A DNA stretch of 46,041 bases, from positions 1 to 46,041 of the forward strand of contig JAMWCL010000006.1 in assembly GCA_023819035.1 (NCBI GenBank). The letters are read 5' to 3'. The stretch comes from Candidatus Omnitrophota bacterium (GTDB lineage Bacteria; Omnitrophota; Gorgyraeia; Gygaellales; Profunditerraquicolaceae). The notes under the pieces are model-generated. The model had not been told where the DNA came from and did not search any database. It was given only the letters and a program-made list of their open reading frames with translations. Positions 30,237 to 40,435 of this stretch are shown piece after piece (position 1 is the stretch's first letter; each line of letters opens with the position of its first letter). Position numbers and translations under genes: made by a program.

Positions 30237-30776
30237 ATGTTGACAAAGGAGAAAATCCGCAGTATAATGCTTTTAAGATTAAAAAAACAGAAGGAGGAGA
30301 TCCGAAAACAGAGAAGCAGACTGATTAAAAGAAAGCTTTTTAGAACAAAGGAGTTCATTAAAGCAAAGACGATAATGTTTTATATTTCATTTGGTGGCGA
30401 GGTGGAGACAGCGGAGATGATTAAACAAGCCTTTAGGCTAGGTAAGACGGTAGTCGTGCCTGTTTGCGAAAAAAGAACAATCAGGCCATGTATATTAGAG
30501 AAAAACTCAAGTTTTAAAAAAGGCCGTTATGGAATATATGAACCCGTAAAGAAAGAATTTATTGAGCCAGAAAAAATAGAGCTTGTTTTGGTTCCGGGTT
30601 TGGCCTTTGATAAGCATGGTAATCGTTTAGGTCGGGGTAAAGGCTACTACGACCGTTTCTTAAAAAAACTTTCCGCAAATACCGTCTCCATTGGCCTGGC
30701 CTATAATTTTCAGATCTTAAACCGCCTTCCTGCCACCCCTTTAGATGTAAAGGTGCAGAAGATTATTTTCGCTTAA
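30237..30776 (+). CDS. 5-formyltetrahydrofolate cyclo-ligase family
   Basis: TIMFYISFGGEVETAEMI, VPVCEKRTIRP, LVLVPGLAFDKHGNRLGRGKGYYDRFL. Confidence 0.9.
   Translation: MLTKEKIRSIMLLRLKKQKEEIRKQRSRLIKRKLFRTKEFIKAKTIMFYISFGGEVETAEMIKQAFRLGKTVVVPVCEKRTIRPCILEKNSSFKKGRYGIYEPVKKEFIEPEKIELVLVPGLAFDKHGNRLGRGKGYYDRFLKKLSANTVSIGLAYNFQILNRLPATPLDVKVQKIIFA
30240..30268 (+). promoter_or_regulatory. Consensus promoter TTGACA-N17-TATAAT inside the 5' end of the cyclo-ligase gene
   Basis: TTGACA 30240-30245, TATAAT 30263-30268. Confidence 0.45.
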
Positions 30777-30826
30777 CTAAAAATATCTTTATAGCTTTAC
30801 AATGATAAAAGGAGGTCGAGTAATCT

Positions 30827-32380
30827 ATGTTTAATATAATTATCCTTATACTCTTAAGTTTGGTCTCTCTGACTATAGGGTATTTTTTAAGAAGGCATGT
30901 TGCTGAAAAAAAGATTCAAGATGCAGAAACCAAAGCCAGATTAATCCTAGAGCAAGCCAAGAAGGAAGCCCAGGATAGACAGAGGGAGGTAGAGTTAGAG
31001 GCCAAGGACCTTCTTTATAAACTGCGTCAGGAGTTTGAACATGAGACTAAGGATAGAAGAGTGGAATTATCCAATTTAGAGAGGCGTCTTGCGCAGAAGG
31101 AAGAGAGTATTGACCGTCGGCTTGAGCTTTTAGAGAAAAAGGAAAAGGAATTTGAATTAAGGCAAGAAGGATTAAAAAAACAAGAGGAACTCCTTAAGGC
31201 AAAAGAGAATCAACTCCATTTACTTATCGCTGAAGAAAAGGATAGACTTCAGAAGATCTCCTCTTTAACCATAGAGGAGGCAAAACAGATTCTTTTAAAT
31301 CGCCTAAATGAGGAATTAAATAATGAAAAGGCAATCCTCATTAAGAAGCAAGAGGAGGAATTACGGGGTATTGCTGAGAAGAAAGCAAAAGAGATTATTA
31401 GTCTGGCTATTCAACGCTGTGCGGTTGAACATACCGTGGAGTCAACTATAAGTGTAGTCAGCCTTCCTAATGATGAGATGAAAGGGAGGGTTATTGGAAG
31501 GGAGGGGAGAAATATCCGTGCTTTAGAAATGGCTACGGGTGTAGATGTAATTATCGATGACACTCCGGGAGCAGTAACCTTATCTAGTTTTGATACGATT
31601 CGCAGAGAGATCGCCCGGATAAGCTTAGAAAGGCTTATTGCTGATGGCAGGATTCATCCGGGCAGGATCGAGGAGGTGGTAGAAAAGACCAAGAAGCAAA
31701 TGGAAGAATGGATTCGCGAGGAAGGAGAGCGCGCTGCCTTTGAGACAGGGGTTAATAGTTTACATCCGGAGTTAATAAAACTCTTAGGTCGCCTAAAATA
31801 TCGCACCAGTTATGGTCAAAATGTCTTACAGCATTCTAAGGAAGTGGCCTTTCTTTTAGGAGCGATGGCTTCTGAGTTAGGTTTAGATTTTAGATTAGCA
31901 CGGCGAATCGGGCTTTTACATGATATTGGTAAGGCCTTAGATTATCAGATGGAAGGCACGCACGCGAAGTTAGGTGCAGACTTAGCCAGAAAATATGGCG
32001 AATCTACCGAGGTAGTAAATGCCCTAGAAGCACATCATGAAGAGAGTACCCCTCAGAGTATATATGCAGTTTTAGCCATGGCAGCAGATGCGATCAGCGC
32101 TACTCGACCGGGAGCAAGACGCGAAACCTTAGAGACTTACATCAAAAGATTAGAGAAACTTGAGGCGATCGCTAATCTTTTTAAAGGGGTGGAAAAGGCC
32201 TTTGCTATTCAGGCAGGAAGGGAGATAAGGGTGATTGTTCAGCCGGAGAAGATCTCAGATAGCGATGCGGTTAATCTTGCGCGGGATATCCGCAAGAAGA
32301 TCGAAGAGGATATGGAGTATCCCGGTCAGATAAAGGTTACGGTGATCCGGGAAACCAGGGTAATTGAATACGCCAAATAA
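30827..32380 (+). CDS. rny: Ribonuclease Y
   Basis: N-terminal TM, coiled coil, KH GRVIGREGRNIRALE, HD region LLHDIGKALDYQMEGTHAKLGADLARKYGE. Confidence 0.96.
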   Translation: MFNIIILILLSLVSLTIGYFLRRHVAEKKIQDAETKARLILEQAKKEAQDRQREVELEAKDLLYKLRQEFEHETKDRRVELSNLERRLAQKEESIDRRLELLEKKEKEFELRQEGLKKQEELLKAKENQLHLLIAEEKDRLQKISSLTIEEAKQILLNRLNEELNNEKAILIKKQEEELRGIAEKKAKEIISLAIQRCAVEHTVESTISVVSLPNDEMKGRVIGREGRNIRALEMATGVDVIIDDTPGAVTLSSFDTIRREIARISLERLIADGRIHPGRIEEVVEKTKKQMEEWIREEGERAAFETGVNSLHPELIKLLGRLKYRTSYGQNVLQHSKEVAFLLGAMASELGLDFRLARRIGLLHDIGKALDYQMEGTHAKLGADLARKYGESTEVVNALEAHHEESTPQSIYAVLAMAADAISATRPGARRETLETYIKRLEKLEAIANLFKGVEKAFAIQAGREIRVIVQPEKISDSDAVNLARDIRKKIEEDMEYPGQIKVTVIRETRVIEYAK

Positions 32381-32388
32381 TTAAAAAG

Positions 32389-33171
32389 ATGAAGGTACTT
32401 TTTATAGGAGATATAGTGGGTAGCCCAGGTAGGGAAGCAGTGAAGATAATCCTTCCGGATTTAAAAAAGGAATTTAATTTAGATTTTGTAATTGCTAATG
32501 CGGAGAATTCTGCCGGTGGCTCAGGGATTACCCCGCAGGTGGCTGAGGAATTATTTAGTATGGGGATAGCGGTCTTAACCTCGGGAGATCATATCTGGAA
32601 GAAAAAAGAGATCTTTCAGATAATTAATCAGGAAGAGCGGATCTTAAGACCATTGAATCTTTCTCCCCATGTTCCCGGAAGGGGCCTGGGGATATTTAAG
32701 ACTGAAGAGGGCAAGAAGATAGGTGTGATTAATCTTCAGGGAAGGGTTTTTATGGAGCCGATAGATTGCCCCTTTAGAGCGGTGCGTCAGGCTCAGGAGA
32801 TACTGGGTTCAGAGACAAGGATTATTATTGTGGATATCCATGCGGAGGCAACCTCAGAAAAGGTTGCTCTGGGTTGGTATCTGGACGGAAAGGTCAGTGC
32901 TGTCTTAGGTACCCACACCCATATTCAGACCGCGGATGAGAGGATCTTACCCCAGGGGACCGCCTATATTACAGATGTAGGGATGACCGGAGCGTTGAAC
33001 TCCGTAATTGGCAGAAGGATCGAGGATGTTTTGGAGAGATTCCTCAGTGGGCTTCCTGTGCGTTTTGAGGTGGCTAAAGAAGATCTTCAACTTCAAGGGG
33101 TAATCTTAAATATTGATAACCACACAGGTAAAGCAATCTCTATCTCTCGGATCCAAAGAAAGATAAGATGA
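32389..33171 (+). CDS. ymdB: YmdB-family metallophosphoesterase
   Basis: MKVLFIGDIVGSPGREAV, NAENSAGGSGIT, TSGDHIW, DIHAEATSEKVALGWYLDGKVSAVLGTHTHIQTADE. Confidence 0.93.
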   Translation: MKVLFIGDIVGSPGREAVKIILPDLKKEFNLDFVIANAENSAGGSGITPQVAEELFSMGIAVLTSGDHIWKKKEIFQIINQEERILRPLNLSPHVPGRGLGIFKTEEGKKIGVINLQGRVFMEPIDCPFRAVRQAQEILGSETRIIIVDIHAEATSEKVALGWYLDGKVSAVLGTHTHIQTADERILPQGTAYITDVGMTGALNSVIGRRIEDVLERFLSGLPVRFEVAKEDLQLQGVILNIDNHTGKAISISRIQRKIR

Positions 33172-34970
33172 GAAGGTTGTTTCTCTTTTATCTTTTTTTT
33201 AGTTTAGTTACTTTACGTTCAGGATTAGCCAAGGAATTAGAATTTAACCTGGATATAAACTCAAGCACTATTGTCTTACCTAAAATCTTCAGACCTAATT
33301 TAGACTTAAGTGGAGGCGGTTATCATTCCCAGGCCTGGTGGCCTCAGAATTTAGCTTCCCCGCAGGTTCTAGAAATCTGGGAGAAAGAGATTGGCTTTTC
33401 GGGTATCTATCGAATCCAGTTTAATCTTTGGCAGATAAATCAATTGGCTAAAGATAAAGAACTGCAAGACAGATTATTGGGTAGTTACGAGGCAATATTA
33501 AAAAAGATAACTGATTCCGGAGGGGTTGTCATCCTTAATTTATTTGGCACACCCGCCGGCTTAGGAAGGGTTTTGGATAAAAGGAGTGTAACCTGGGATT
33601 TAAAGGCATTTAAGGAATTTGTAAAATATTTTATGCGTATTTTTAGTTGTGAAAAAAAATACAATGTGTGGTATGAGGTTTGGACTGCACCTGACCTGGA
33701 GGAGTTTTTTTTAGGCAGGACTCAGGATTATCTTAATCTTTATCGGATGATTGCTGAGGCAGCAAAGGAATTAGAACAGGAAACAAAGATAAATATTCCT
33801 GTAGGTGGGCCTTCGGTAAGTTGGTGGTTTCAAAATCTGGAAGGTAACAACATCCTTAATCCAGAAAGAAGTCTTATTTATGAGCTTATTCAATTTTGTT
33901 ATCGCCATCAGCTTCCTTTAGATTTTATAAGCTGGCACGCCTATACTACTGATCCGCAGGCGGAAAAGGAATTAACTATATATGATAAAAACGTAGCGAG
34001 TCTAATAAAAGACTGGTTAACTTATTTTAATTTTGATAAAAATACCTGCCTCATCATAGATGAATGGAATTATGACCGCGATGCCAATTTATTACCTGAG
34101 CGTGCTGAATATGCAAATATTACCGCAAGCTATATTCCTGCGAGAATAAGAAATATGTATGAAGCAGGGCTAGATTATCAGCTTTATTTTTCTTTAGAGG
34201 ATTTTGATAAAAATCCCGAAGGGGTGGTAAGAAACACAGGGCTCTTCCGATTTGAACCAGAAGGTACCTCCGATAAACCAGCTCCTAAGTCCACATATAA
34301 TATCTTTAAGATCTTAGCCAGCTTAGGCAATGATTTATTTGTATCTTCCTTAAAATTTAATGATGACTTCTTAGGTATAATCGCTGTCAGGTCTGCTGAC
34401 CAGATTAATCTTCTTATTTATAACTATATTGACCCAGATATCCTGATAAATTATATCTCAAGAAACCTCCCCCTCTTAAACAATGCGGAGAAAAGATCAG
34501 TGATTAATCTTATAAAGAATAAAGACCTTGCTTTGCTTAAAGAAAATAAGCTTAACCTGGAGAATCTTCACCTAACTACGAAGGTAAAAAACCTTTTAAA
34601 GAAGGCCTTAGATTTAGATAATAAGGCAAAGCGCTTTAGTAAGGAGAGTCGTATTTTAAAGATAAATATTAAAAACCTTAAGGAAGATTATCTTTATCAG
34701 AGATATGTGATTGAGGATAAAGGAACTAACCTTTTACCCGTAGAGGAAAAAAGATTGGAGAAACTTGACTTATTCTCACAGAGCCTCGAGATTAAGCCCT
34801 ATTCGGTGCAGTTTCTCCTCATAAAGAAAAAACCCGCGGAGCCCGAGGTTACCTTAGAAGAATCTACTGAGGAAATAAAGTCAGAGAAAGATGAGATTAA
34901 AGAATCCTTACCTCAAAAGACTTCACCAGAGTTATCCGTAAAACCGGAAATAGAACCTGAACCTAAATAG
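33168..34970 (+). CDS. Secreted GH39-like (clan GH-A) glycoside hydrolase homologue
   Basis: Signal peptide; FNLWQ, YNVWYEVWTAPDLEEFF, DFISWHAYTTD, CLIIDEWNYDRD; charged Glu/Pro/Lys-rich C-terminus. Confidence 0.65.
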   Translation: MRRLFLFYLFFSLVTLRSGLAKELEFNLDINSSTIVLPKIFRPNLDLSGGGYHSQAWWPQNLASPQVLEIWEKEIGFSGIYRIQFNLWQINQLAKDKELQDRLLGSYEAILKKITDSGGVVILNLFGTPAGLGRVLDKRSVTWDLKAFKEFVKYFMRIFSCEKKYNVWYEVWTAPDLEEFFLGRTQDYLNLYRMIAEAAKELEQETKINIPVGGPSVSWWFQNLEGNNILNPERSLIYELIQFCYRHQLPLDFISWHAYTTDPQAEKELTIYDKNVASLIKDWLTYFNFDKNTCLIIDEWNYDRDANLLPERAEYANITASYIPARIRNMYEAGLDYQLYFSLEDFDKNPEGVVRNTGLFRFEPEGTSDKPAPKSTYNIFKILASLGNDLFVSSLKFNDDFLGIIAVRSADQINLLIYNYIDPDILINYISRNLPLLNNAEKRSVINLIKNKDLALLKENKLNLENLHLTTKVKNLLKKALDLDNKAKRFSKESRILKINIKNLKEDYLYQRYVIEDKGTNLLPVEEKRLEKLDLFSQSLEIKPYSVQFLLIKKKPAEPEVTLEESTEEIKSEKDEIKESLPQKTSPELSVKPEIEPEPK

Positions 34971-34986
34971 GAGCCTTTGCTAAAAA

Positions 34987-36360
34987 ATGGTTTCCGCTCG
35001 GCCAGTTTTTTCTAAAGAGGGTTTAGAATTATTAAGACAGGAAGAGGGATTTAATAAGCCCTTGCATATCTGGACTGTCTCTGAACTTACCCGTAATATC
35101 CGCTTAATCTTAGAGACAAGTTTTTCTGAGGTCTGGGTAGAAGGGGAGATCTCTGGATTAAAAAGGATTCCTACCGGAACCATCTTTTTTAATCTCAAGG
35201 ATGATTTAAGTCTTCTTAAATGTGTGGTATTTGCCTCTATCACAGAAAGCATGCGGTTTAACTTAGAGGATGGCTTAAAGGTTATCTGTTTAGGTTATGT
35301 CAGTGTCTACGATAAAAGGGGAGAATATCAATTATATGTTCAGAGGATAGAGCCTAAGGGTATAGGAAGCTTGCAATTAGCCCTTGAGCAGTTAAAAAAG
35401 AAATTAGAAAAAGAGGGTTTATTTAGAATAGAGCGAAAAAGACCGATCCCTTATCTTCCTTCCTGTATCGGAATAGTTACCTCCCTTTCGGGAGCAGCGA
35501 TAAAGGATATTTTGAAGGTTTTAGAGGAGAGATACAAAGATGTTCATATCATTATTAATCCGGTCCGGGTGCAAGGAGAGATGGCAAAAGAAGAGATCGC
35601 CTCTGCGATAAATGATTTCAATCTTTTTAATCATCAACTTCCCCTGAATGAGCGGATTGAGGTTTTAATTGTAGGTAGGGGTGGTGGAAGTATCGAGGAT
35701 CTTTGGGCTTTTAATGAAGAGGTGGTAGCCAGGGCAATCTATAATTCCCGGATACCAGTAATCTCTGCGGTAGGCCATGAAAGGGATATTACGATTGCCG
35801 ATTTAGTAGCAGATCTGCGTGCTCCTACTCCTTCAGTAGCCGCGGAGATGGTGATTCCTAAAAAGGAGGAGTTAAGAAAAAAAATAAAAGATATCTCTGA
35901 AGATTTAAGACAGTCGTTTTTAGATTTGATTTTAAGAGACCAACAGGTGCTTGACGATCTTATCTATCGCTTAGGTCTTATTATTCAACATAATCTGGAA
36001 TTAAATCTAAGTCAGCTGCAGGCAGCAAAAAAGAAGCTTATCTTTCTTAATCCTTTATCCACCATCCAACAATATAAAGAAAGGATAGAGGATTTAAAAA
36101 GACAACTCTTTCTAAGAATAGATTTTTCTCTTAAGCTAAAACAATCTGAATTTAATAGTCAGCTTAAGAAGCTTTCCAGTCTCAGCCCTTTAAACGTCCT
36201 TTCCAGAGGTTACAGCATTACCTTTAAAATCCCGCAAGAGACGATAGTTAAAGAAAGCAGGGATTTAAAGAAGAATGATTTAATTAAGACCAAGCTCTTT
36301 AAAGGTCAGCTGATCAGTAAGGTGGTGGAGGTAAGAGAAGATGAATCAGATAAGATTTGA
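34987..36360 (+). CDS. xseA: Exodeoxyribonuclease VII large subunit
   Basis: WTVSELTRNIRLILETSFSEVWVEGEISG, VGRGGGSIEDLWAFNEE, ISAVGHERDITIADLVADLRAPTPSVAAEM. Confidence 0.96.
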   Translation: MVSARPVFSKEGLELLRQEEGFNKPLHIWTVSELTRNIRLILETSFSEVWVEGEISGLKRIPTGTIFFNLKDDLSLLKCVVFASITESMRFNLEDGLKVICLGYVSVYDKRGEYQLYVQRIEPKGIGSLQLALEQLKKKLEKEGLFRIERKRPIPYLPSCIGIVTSLSGAAIKDILKVLEERYKDVHIIINPVRVQGEMAKEEIASAINDFNLFNHQLPLNERIEVLIVGRGGGSIEDLWAFNEEVVARAIYNSRIPVISAVGHERDITIADLVADLRAPTPSVAAEMVIPKKEELRKKIKDISEDLRQSFLDLILRDQQVLDDLIYRLGLIIQHNLELNLSQLQAAKKKLIFLNPLSTIQQYKERIEDLKRQLFLRIDFSLKLKQSEFNSQLKKLSSLSPLNVLSRGYSITFKIPQETIVKESRDLKKNDLIKTKLFKGQLISKVVEVREDESDKI

Positions 36361-36571
36361 AGAAGCACTTAAGAAATTAGAAAAGATAGTTAATGATTTA
36401 GAAAAGGGGGATCTTAGCTTAGATGAAGCATTGAAGAAATATGAAGAGGGTCTACAGCTGGCTCGGATTTGTTCTCAAAGATTAGAGAGCGCCAAGAAAA
36501 AAATCGATATTTTAGTGAAGAACAAAAAAGGTGAATTTGAATTAAAGCCATTTTCCGAAGAAGATAAATAA
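36341..36571 (+). CDS. xseB: Exodeoxyribonuclease VII small subunit
   Basis: FEEALKKLEKIVNDLEKGDLSLDEALKKYEEGLQLARIC. Confidence 0.95.
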   Translation: MNQIRFEEALKKLEKIVNDLEKGDLSLDEALKKYEEGLQLARICSQRLESAKKKIDILVKNKKGEFELKPFSEEDK

Positions 36572-36574
36572 GCT

Positions 36575-38419
36575 ATGCTTCTTGAAAGGATAAACTCCCC
36601 AGCGGATTTAAAAAAACTGAGGTTAGAAGAGCTTAATCAACTGGCCTCAGAGATTAGGGCAAGGATAATTGAGGTGGTCTCTTCTTGTGGAGGCCATCTT
36701 GCCTCAAGCTTAGGTGCGGTGGAATTAGCGATCGCGTTACATTACTGTTTAGATACCCCTAAAGATAAGATTATCTGGGATGTGGGGCATCAGGCCTATG
36801 CCCACAAGATCCTTACGGGAAGAAATAAGGTATTTGCTACCCTGCGTCAATATCAAGGTTTAAGCGGTTTTCCTTCCAAAGAAGAATCCCCTTACGATCC
36901 CTTTACTACCGGACATAGTTCTACCGCGGTCTCTTTGGCCTTAGGGCTTGCCTGTGCCCAGGAATACCTTCCTTTCGAAAAAAGGTATAAGGTTGTGGCG
37001 GTGATTGGGGATGGAAGTTTATCCGGTGGACTTTGTTTTGAGGGATTAAATAATACCGGACATCTTAAAAAGGATATCTTGGTAATTTTAAACACCAATG
37101 AATTAAGTATTGCTCCCAATGTGGGTGCGTTAAGTACTTATCTTAATAAATTAATCTCCTTACCCATCTATAATCGCTTTCGCCAAGCCTTGGAGAATTT
37201 TGTGAGGACACGCGTTCCTAAAGGGAGTCGCCTTTTAAGACTGGCTAATAAATTTGAGGAAGGGCTAAAAGGGCTATTTATCCCTGGGATATTTTTTGAG
37301 GAGTTAGGATTTCGTTATTTTGGTCCTTTAGATGGGCATAACCTTGCCATACTTATTCCTACTATAAATAATATTCTTAATTTAACTGGTCCAAATCTCC
37401 TCCATGTGATTACCAAGAAAGGAAAGGGATATCCTCCTGCTGAGGCTGATCCGGTAAGATTTCACAGTGCAGTTCCTTTTGAGATTAAAACCGGCAAATC
37501 CCTTGCTTCTTCAAGATTGACCTATACCCAGGTATTTAGCCAGAAGTTAGTAGATTTAGCTAAGGTGAATAAAAGGATTATTGCGATTACCGCTGCCATG
37601 CCTGAAGGAACAGGTTTAGATAGATTTCGAAATACATATCCTGATAGATTCTTTGATGTAGGGATTGCCGAGGAACATGCAGTTTGTTTTGCCAGTGGCT
37701 TGGCAGAGGCAGGGCTTAAACCGGTGGTAGCGATATATTCTACATTCTTACAAAGGGCTTATGACCAGCTTATTGAGGAGATTGCTTTACAGGATTTAGG
37801 CGTAGTTTTGGCTGTTGACCGGGCAGGGATTGTAGGTGAGGATGGGCCTACGCATCAAGGAATCTTTGATTTATCTTTTTTAAGGCACATCCCTAATTTG
37901 GTGATCATGGCACCTCAGGATGCCAGGGAATTAGAGATGATGTTAGAATTTGCCATTAATTTAGATAAGCCGGTGGTCATCAGATATCCTAAGGCATTTG
38001 TTCCGGATTCTTCTTTGCCTTCCCCTCCTTTAAGATTAGCCGAACCGGTGATCTTAAAAGAAGGAAAGGATATCCTGGTGATTGCTTTAGGAAGTATGGT
38101 TATCCCTTCCTTTCAGGCGAGTAATTTATTAGAGAAGGAGGGAATTAAGATAACCCTGGTTAATCCGCGTTTCGTAAAACCTTTAAATGTAAAACTTCTT
38201 AAAGAGATTTCTCAGCAGGTAAGATTTATCTTTACCGTAGAAGAGGCTGTCTTGGAGGGTGGTTTTGGTAGCGCCATCAGCGAGGTTTTAGAGACCGCGA
38301 CGATAAAGATAGGTTTGCCTTCTGAATTTATCTGTGCAGGAAAAAGAGATCTGCTTTTAGAAAAATACGGTTTGACTGGCCATGGAATAGCCAGTAAAAT
38401 AAAAGCTAATTTAAAATAA
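36575..38419 (+). CDS. dxs: 1-deoxy-D-xylulose-5-phosphate synthase
   Basis: GGHLASSLGAVELAIALHY, WDVGHQAYAHKILTGR, GDGSLSGGLCFEGLNN, DRAGIVGEDGPTHQGIFDLSFLRHIPN. Confidence 0.95.
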   Translation: MLLERINSPADLKKLRLEELNQLASEIRARIIEVVSSCGGHLASSLGAVELAIALHYCLDTPKDKIIWDVGHQAYAHKILTGRNKVFATLRQYQGLSGFPSKEESPYDPFTTGHSSTAVSLALGLACAQEYLPFEKRYKVVAVIGDGSLSGGLCFEGLNNTGHLKKDILVILNTNELSIAPNVGALSTYLNKLISLPIYNRFRQALENFVRTRVPKGSRLLRLANKFEEGLKGLFIPGIFFEELGFRYFGPLDGHNLAILIPTINNILNLTGPNLLHVITKKGKGYPPAEADPVRFHSAVPFEIKTGKSLASSRLTYTQVFSQKLVDLAKVNKRIIAITAAMPEGTGLDRFRNTYPDRFFDVGIAEEHAVCFASGLAEAGLKPVVAIYSTFLQRAYDQLIEEIALQDLGVVLAVDRAGIVGEDGPTHQGIFDLSFLRHIPNLVIMAPQDARELEMMLEFAINLDKPVVIRYPKAFVPDSSLPSPPLRLAEPVILKEGKDILVIALGSMVIPSFQASNLLEKEGIKITLVNPRFVKPLNVKLLKEISQQVRFIFTVEEAVLEGGFGSAISEVLETATIKIGLPSEFICAGKRDLLLEKYGLTGHGIASKIKANLK

Positions 38420-38432
38420 GGTTAAATTAAAG

Positions 38433-38633
38433 ATGCCAAGGATTGTGATTGAGCAGGATAAATGCAAGGGTTGTCTTTTATGTGCAAGTTTTTGCCCTAA
38501 GGGGTTAATTAAAAAAGCTGATAAATTAAATAAATTGGGGCTAAATCCTGTAGAGTTTGATGCAAAAGGATGTTTGGGTTGTATGCAGTGTGCGGTAATC
38601 TGCCCGGATTGTTGTATCCGGATATATAAATAA
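38433..38633 (+). CDS. korD: 2x[4Fe-4S] ferredoxin subunit of 2-oxoacid:ferredoxin oxidoreductase
   Basis: Two ferredoxin motifs CKGCLLCASFCPKG and CLGCMQCAVICPDC. Confidence 0.88.
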   Translation: MPRIVIEQDKCKGCLLCASFCPKGLIKKADKLNKLGLNPVEFDAKGCLGCMQCAVICPDCCIRIYK

Positions 38634-38634
38634 A

Positions 38635-39705
38635 ATGAAAAAAAGGATACTCTTAAGTGGAAATGAAGCGATTGCTGAGGGAGCTCTTCAGGCGGGTTGT
38701 TGTTTCTATGCGGGTTATCCTATAACCCCGCAAAATGAATTAACCGCCTATATGGCAAAGAGGATGCCGGAGGTAGGGGGGGTATTTATTCAGGCAGAAT
38801 CAGAACTCTCGGCAATAAATATGGTTTTCGGTGCCTCATCTACTGGAGCAAGAGCCATGACCTCTTCTTCAAGCCCAGGAATAAGTCTTAAGCAAGAAGG
38901 TATCTCTTATATTGCCGGGGCGGAATTGCCCGCAGTAATAGTTAATATCATGCGCGGAGGTCCGGGTTTAGGAAATATTGCACCCTCTCAGTCCGACTAC
39001 TTTCAAGCTACTAAAGGTGGTGGTCACGGAGACTATCATTGTATTGTTTTAGCCCCTTCTACTGTGCAGGAGGCCTTTGATTTTATGGGGGTTGCCTTTG
39101 ATTTAGCGGATAGGTATCGTAATCCAGTAATTATCTTAGGGGATGGGATGTTAGGTCAGATGCTGGAGTCTTGCTCTATCGCCGCTTATGGGTTATCTAA
39201 TAGCAGTAAGAAAAGAAGAAAAGATATAAAAAAATGGGCCTTGACCGGCTGTAAGCAAAGGAGCCCCAATGTTATAAAATCCTTTTATTTAAAGGAAGGT
39301 GATTTAGAAAGGTTCAATCTTAAATTACAGAAAAAATATAAAACTATTCAGGAAACCGAGACGCGTTACGAAGGTTTGTATCTTGAAGATGCGCGGTTAA
39401 TCTTGGTCTCTTATGGAACGATGGCAAGAGTAGCAAAGGCGGTAGTGAGTGAATTAAGAAAAAAGAATAAAAAGGTTGGCCTAGTCAGACCGATCACCTT
39501 ATGGCCATTTCCCAGAAGAATCCTTCAAGATTTAACCGCTACACATAAACGGATAAGCTTCTTGGTGGTGGAGATGTCTTATGGTCAGATGCTTGAGGAT
39601 GTGAGATTGGCTTTGGAAGGAAAAGCTAAGGTAGATTTTTTAGGTCGGGCAGGGGGCGGGATTCCTACTGAAAAAGAGATTATTAGGTTTATAAAAAACT
39701 TATAA
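38635..39705 (+). CDS. korA: 2-oxoacid:ferredoxin oxidoreductase alpha subunit (Kor/Vor type)
   Basis: SGNEAIAEGALQAGCCFYAGYPITPQNELT, MTSSSSPGISLKQEGISYIAGAELPAVIVNIMRGGPGLG. Confidence 0.9.
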   Translation: MKKRILLSGNEAIAEGALQAGCCFYAGYPITPQNELTAYMAKRMPEVGGVFIQAESELSAINMVFGASSTGARAMTSSSSPGISLKQEGISYIAGAELPAVIVNIMRGGPGLGNIAPSQSDYFQATKGGGHGDYHCIVLAPSTVQEAFDFMGVAFDLADRYRNPVIILGDGMLGQMLESCSIAAYGLSNSSKKRRKDIKKWALTGCKQRSPNVIKSFYLKEGDLERFNLKLQKKYKTIQETETRYEGLYLEDARLILVSYGTMARVAKAVVSELRKKNKKVGLVRPITLWPFPRRILQDLTATHKRISFLVVEMSYGQMLEDVRLALEGKAKVDFLGRAGGGIPTEKEIIRFIKNL

Positions 39706-39706
39706 G

Positions 39707-40435
39707 ATGAAGCTTTTATTTAAAAGACCGCGCAGTCTCAGGGAGATACCTACCCATTATTGTCCAGGTTGTGGCCATGGGATTGTGCAACGTTTGGTGG
39801 CAGAGGTCGTCGATGAATTAGATATTCGGGAGAGGGTTATCGGAGTTGCTCCGGTGGGTTGCGCAGTAATTGCCTACGATTACTGGGATTTTGATTGTTC
39901 AGAAGCAGCCCATGGCAGGGCATTGGCAGTGGCAACCGGGATAAAAAGGATGCGGCCAGAAAATATTGTATTTACCTATCAAGGAGACGGAGATTTAGCA
40001 GCCATTGGCACTGCGGAAACTATCCATGCAGCCAACCGGGGAGAGAATCTTACCGTTATATTTATTAATAATGCGGTCTATGGGATGACCGGTGGCCAGA
40101 TGGCTCCTACCACGCTTTTAAATCAAAAAACCACCACCACCCCATACGGAAGAAGGGCAGATCGGGAAGGTTATCCTTTGAAGATCTCCGAGTTGATCGC
40201 TCAGTTACCTGCGGTTAGATATGTAGAGAGGGTAGCATTATATAGCCCTCAGGCGGTGTTTATTGCAAAAAAGACAATAAAACAGGCATTCCAGAATCAG
40301 ATAGAAAACCGCGGGTTTTCTTTAGTAGAGGTTTTATCGCCCTGTCCTACTTATTGGGGGATGTCTCCTAAAGAGGCGATGGATTGGATAAGGGATGTAA
40401 TGATAAAGGAATTTCCCTTGGGAAGGATAAGATGA
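39707..40435 (+). CDS. korB: 2-oxoacid:ferredoxin oxidoreductase beta subunit (TPP-binding)
   Basis: HYCPGCGHGIVQRL, HGRALAVATGIKR, YQGDGDLAAIGTAE, NNAVYGMTGGQMAPTT. Confidence 0.92.
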   Translation: MKLLFKRPRSLREIPTHYCPGCGHGIVQRLVAEVVDELDIRERVIGVAPVGCAVIAYDYWDFDCSEAAHGRALAVATGIKRMRPENIVFTYQGDGDLAAIGTAETIHAANRGENLTVIFINNAVYGMTGGQMAPTTLLNQKTTTTPYGRRADREGYPLKISELIAQLPAVRYVERVALYSPQAVFIAKKTIKQAFQNQIENRGFSLVEVLSPCPTYWGMSPKEAMDWIRDVMIKEFPLGRIR

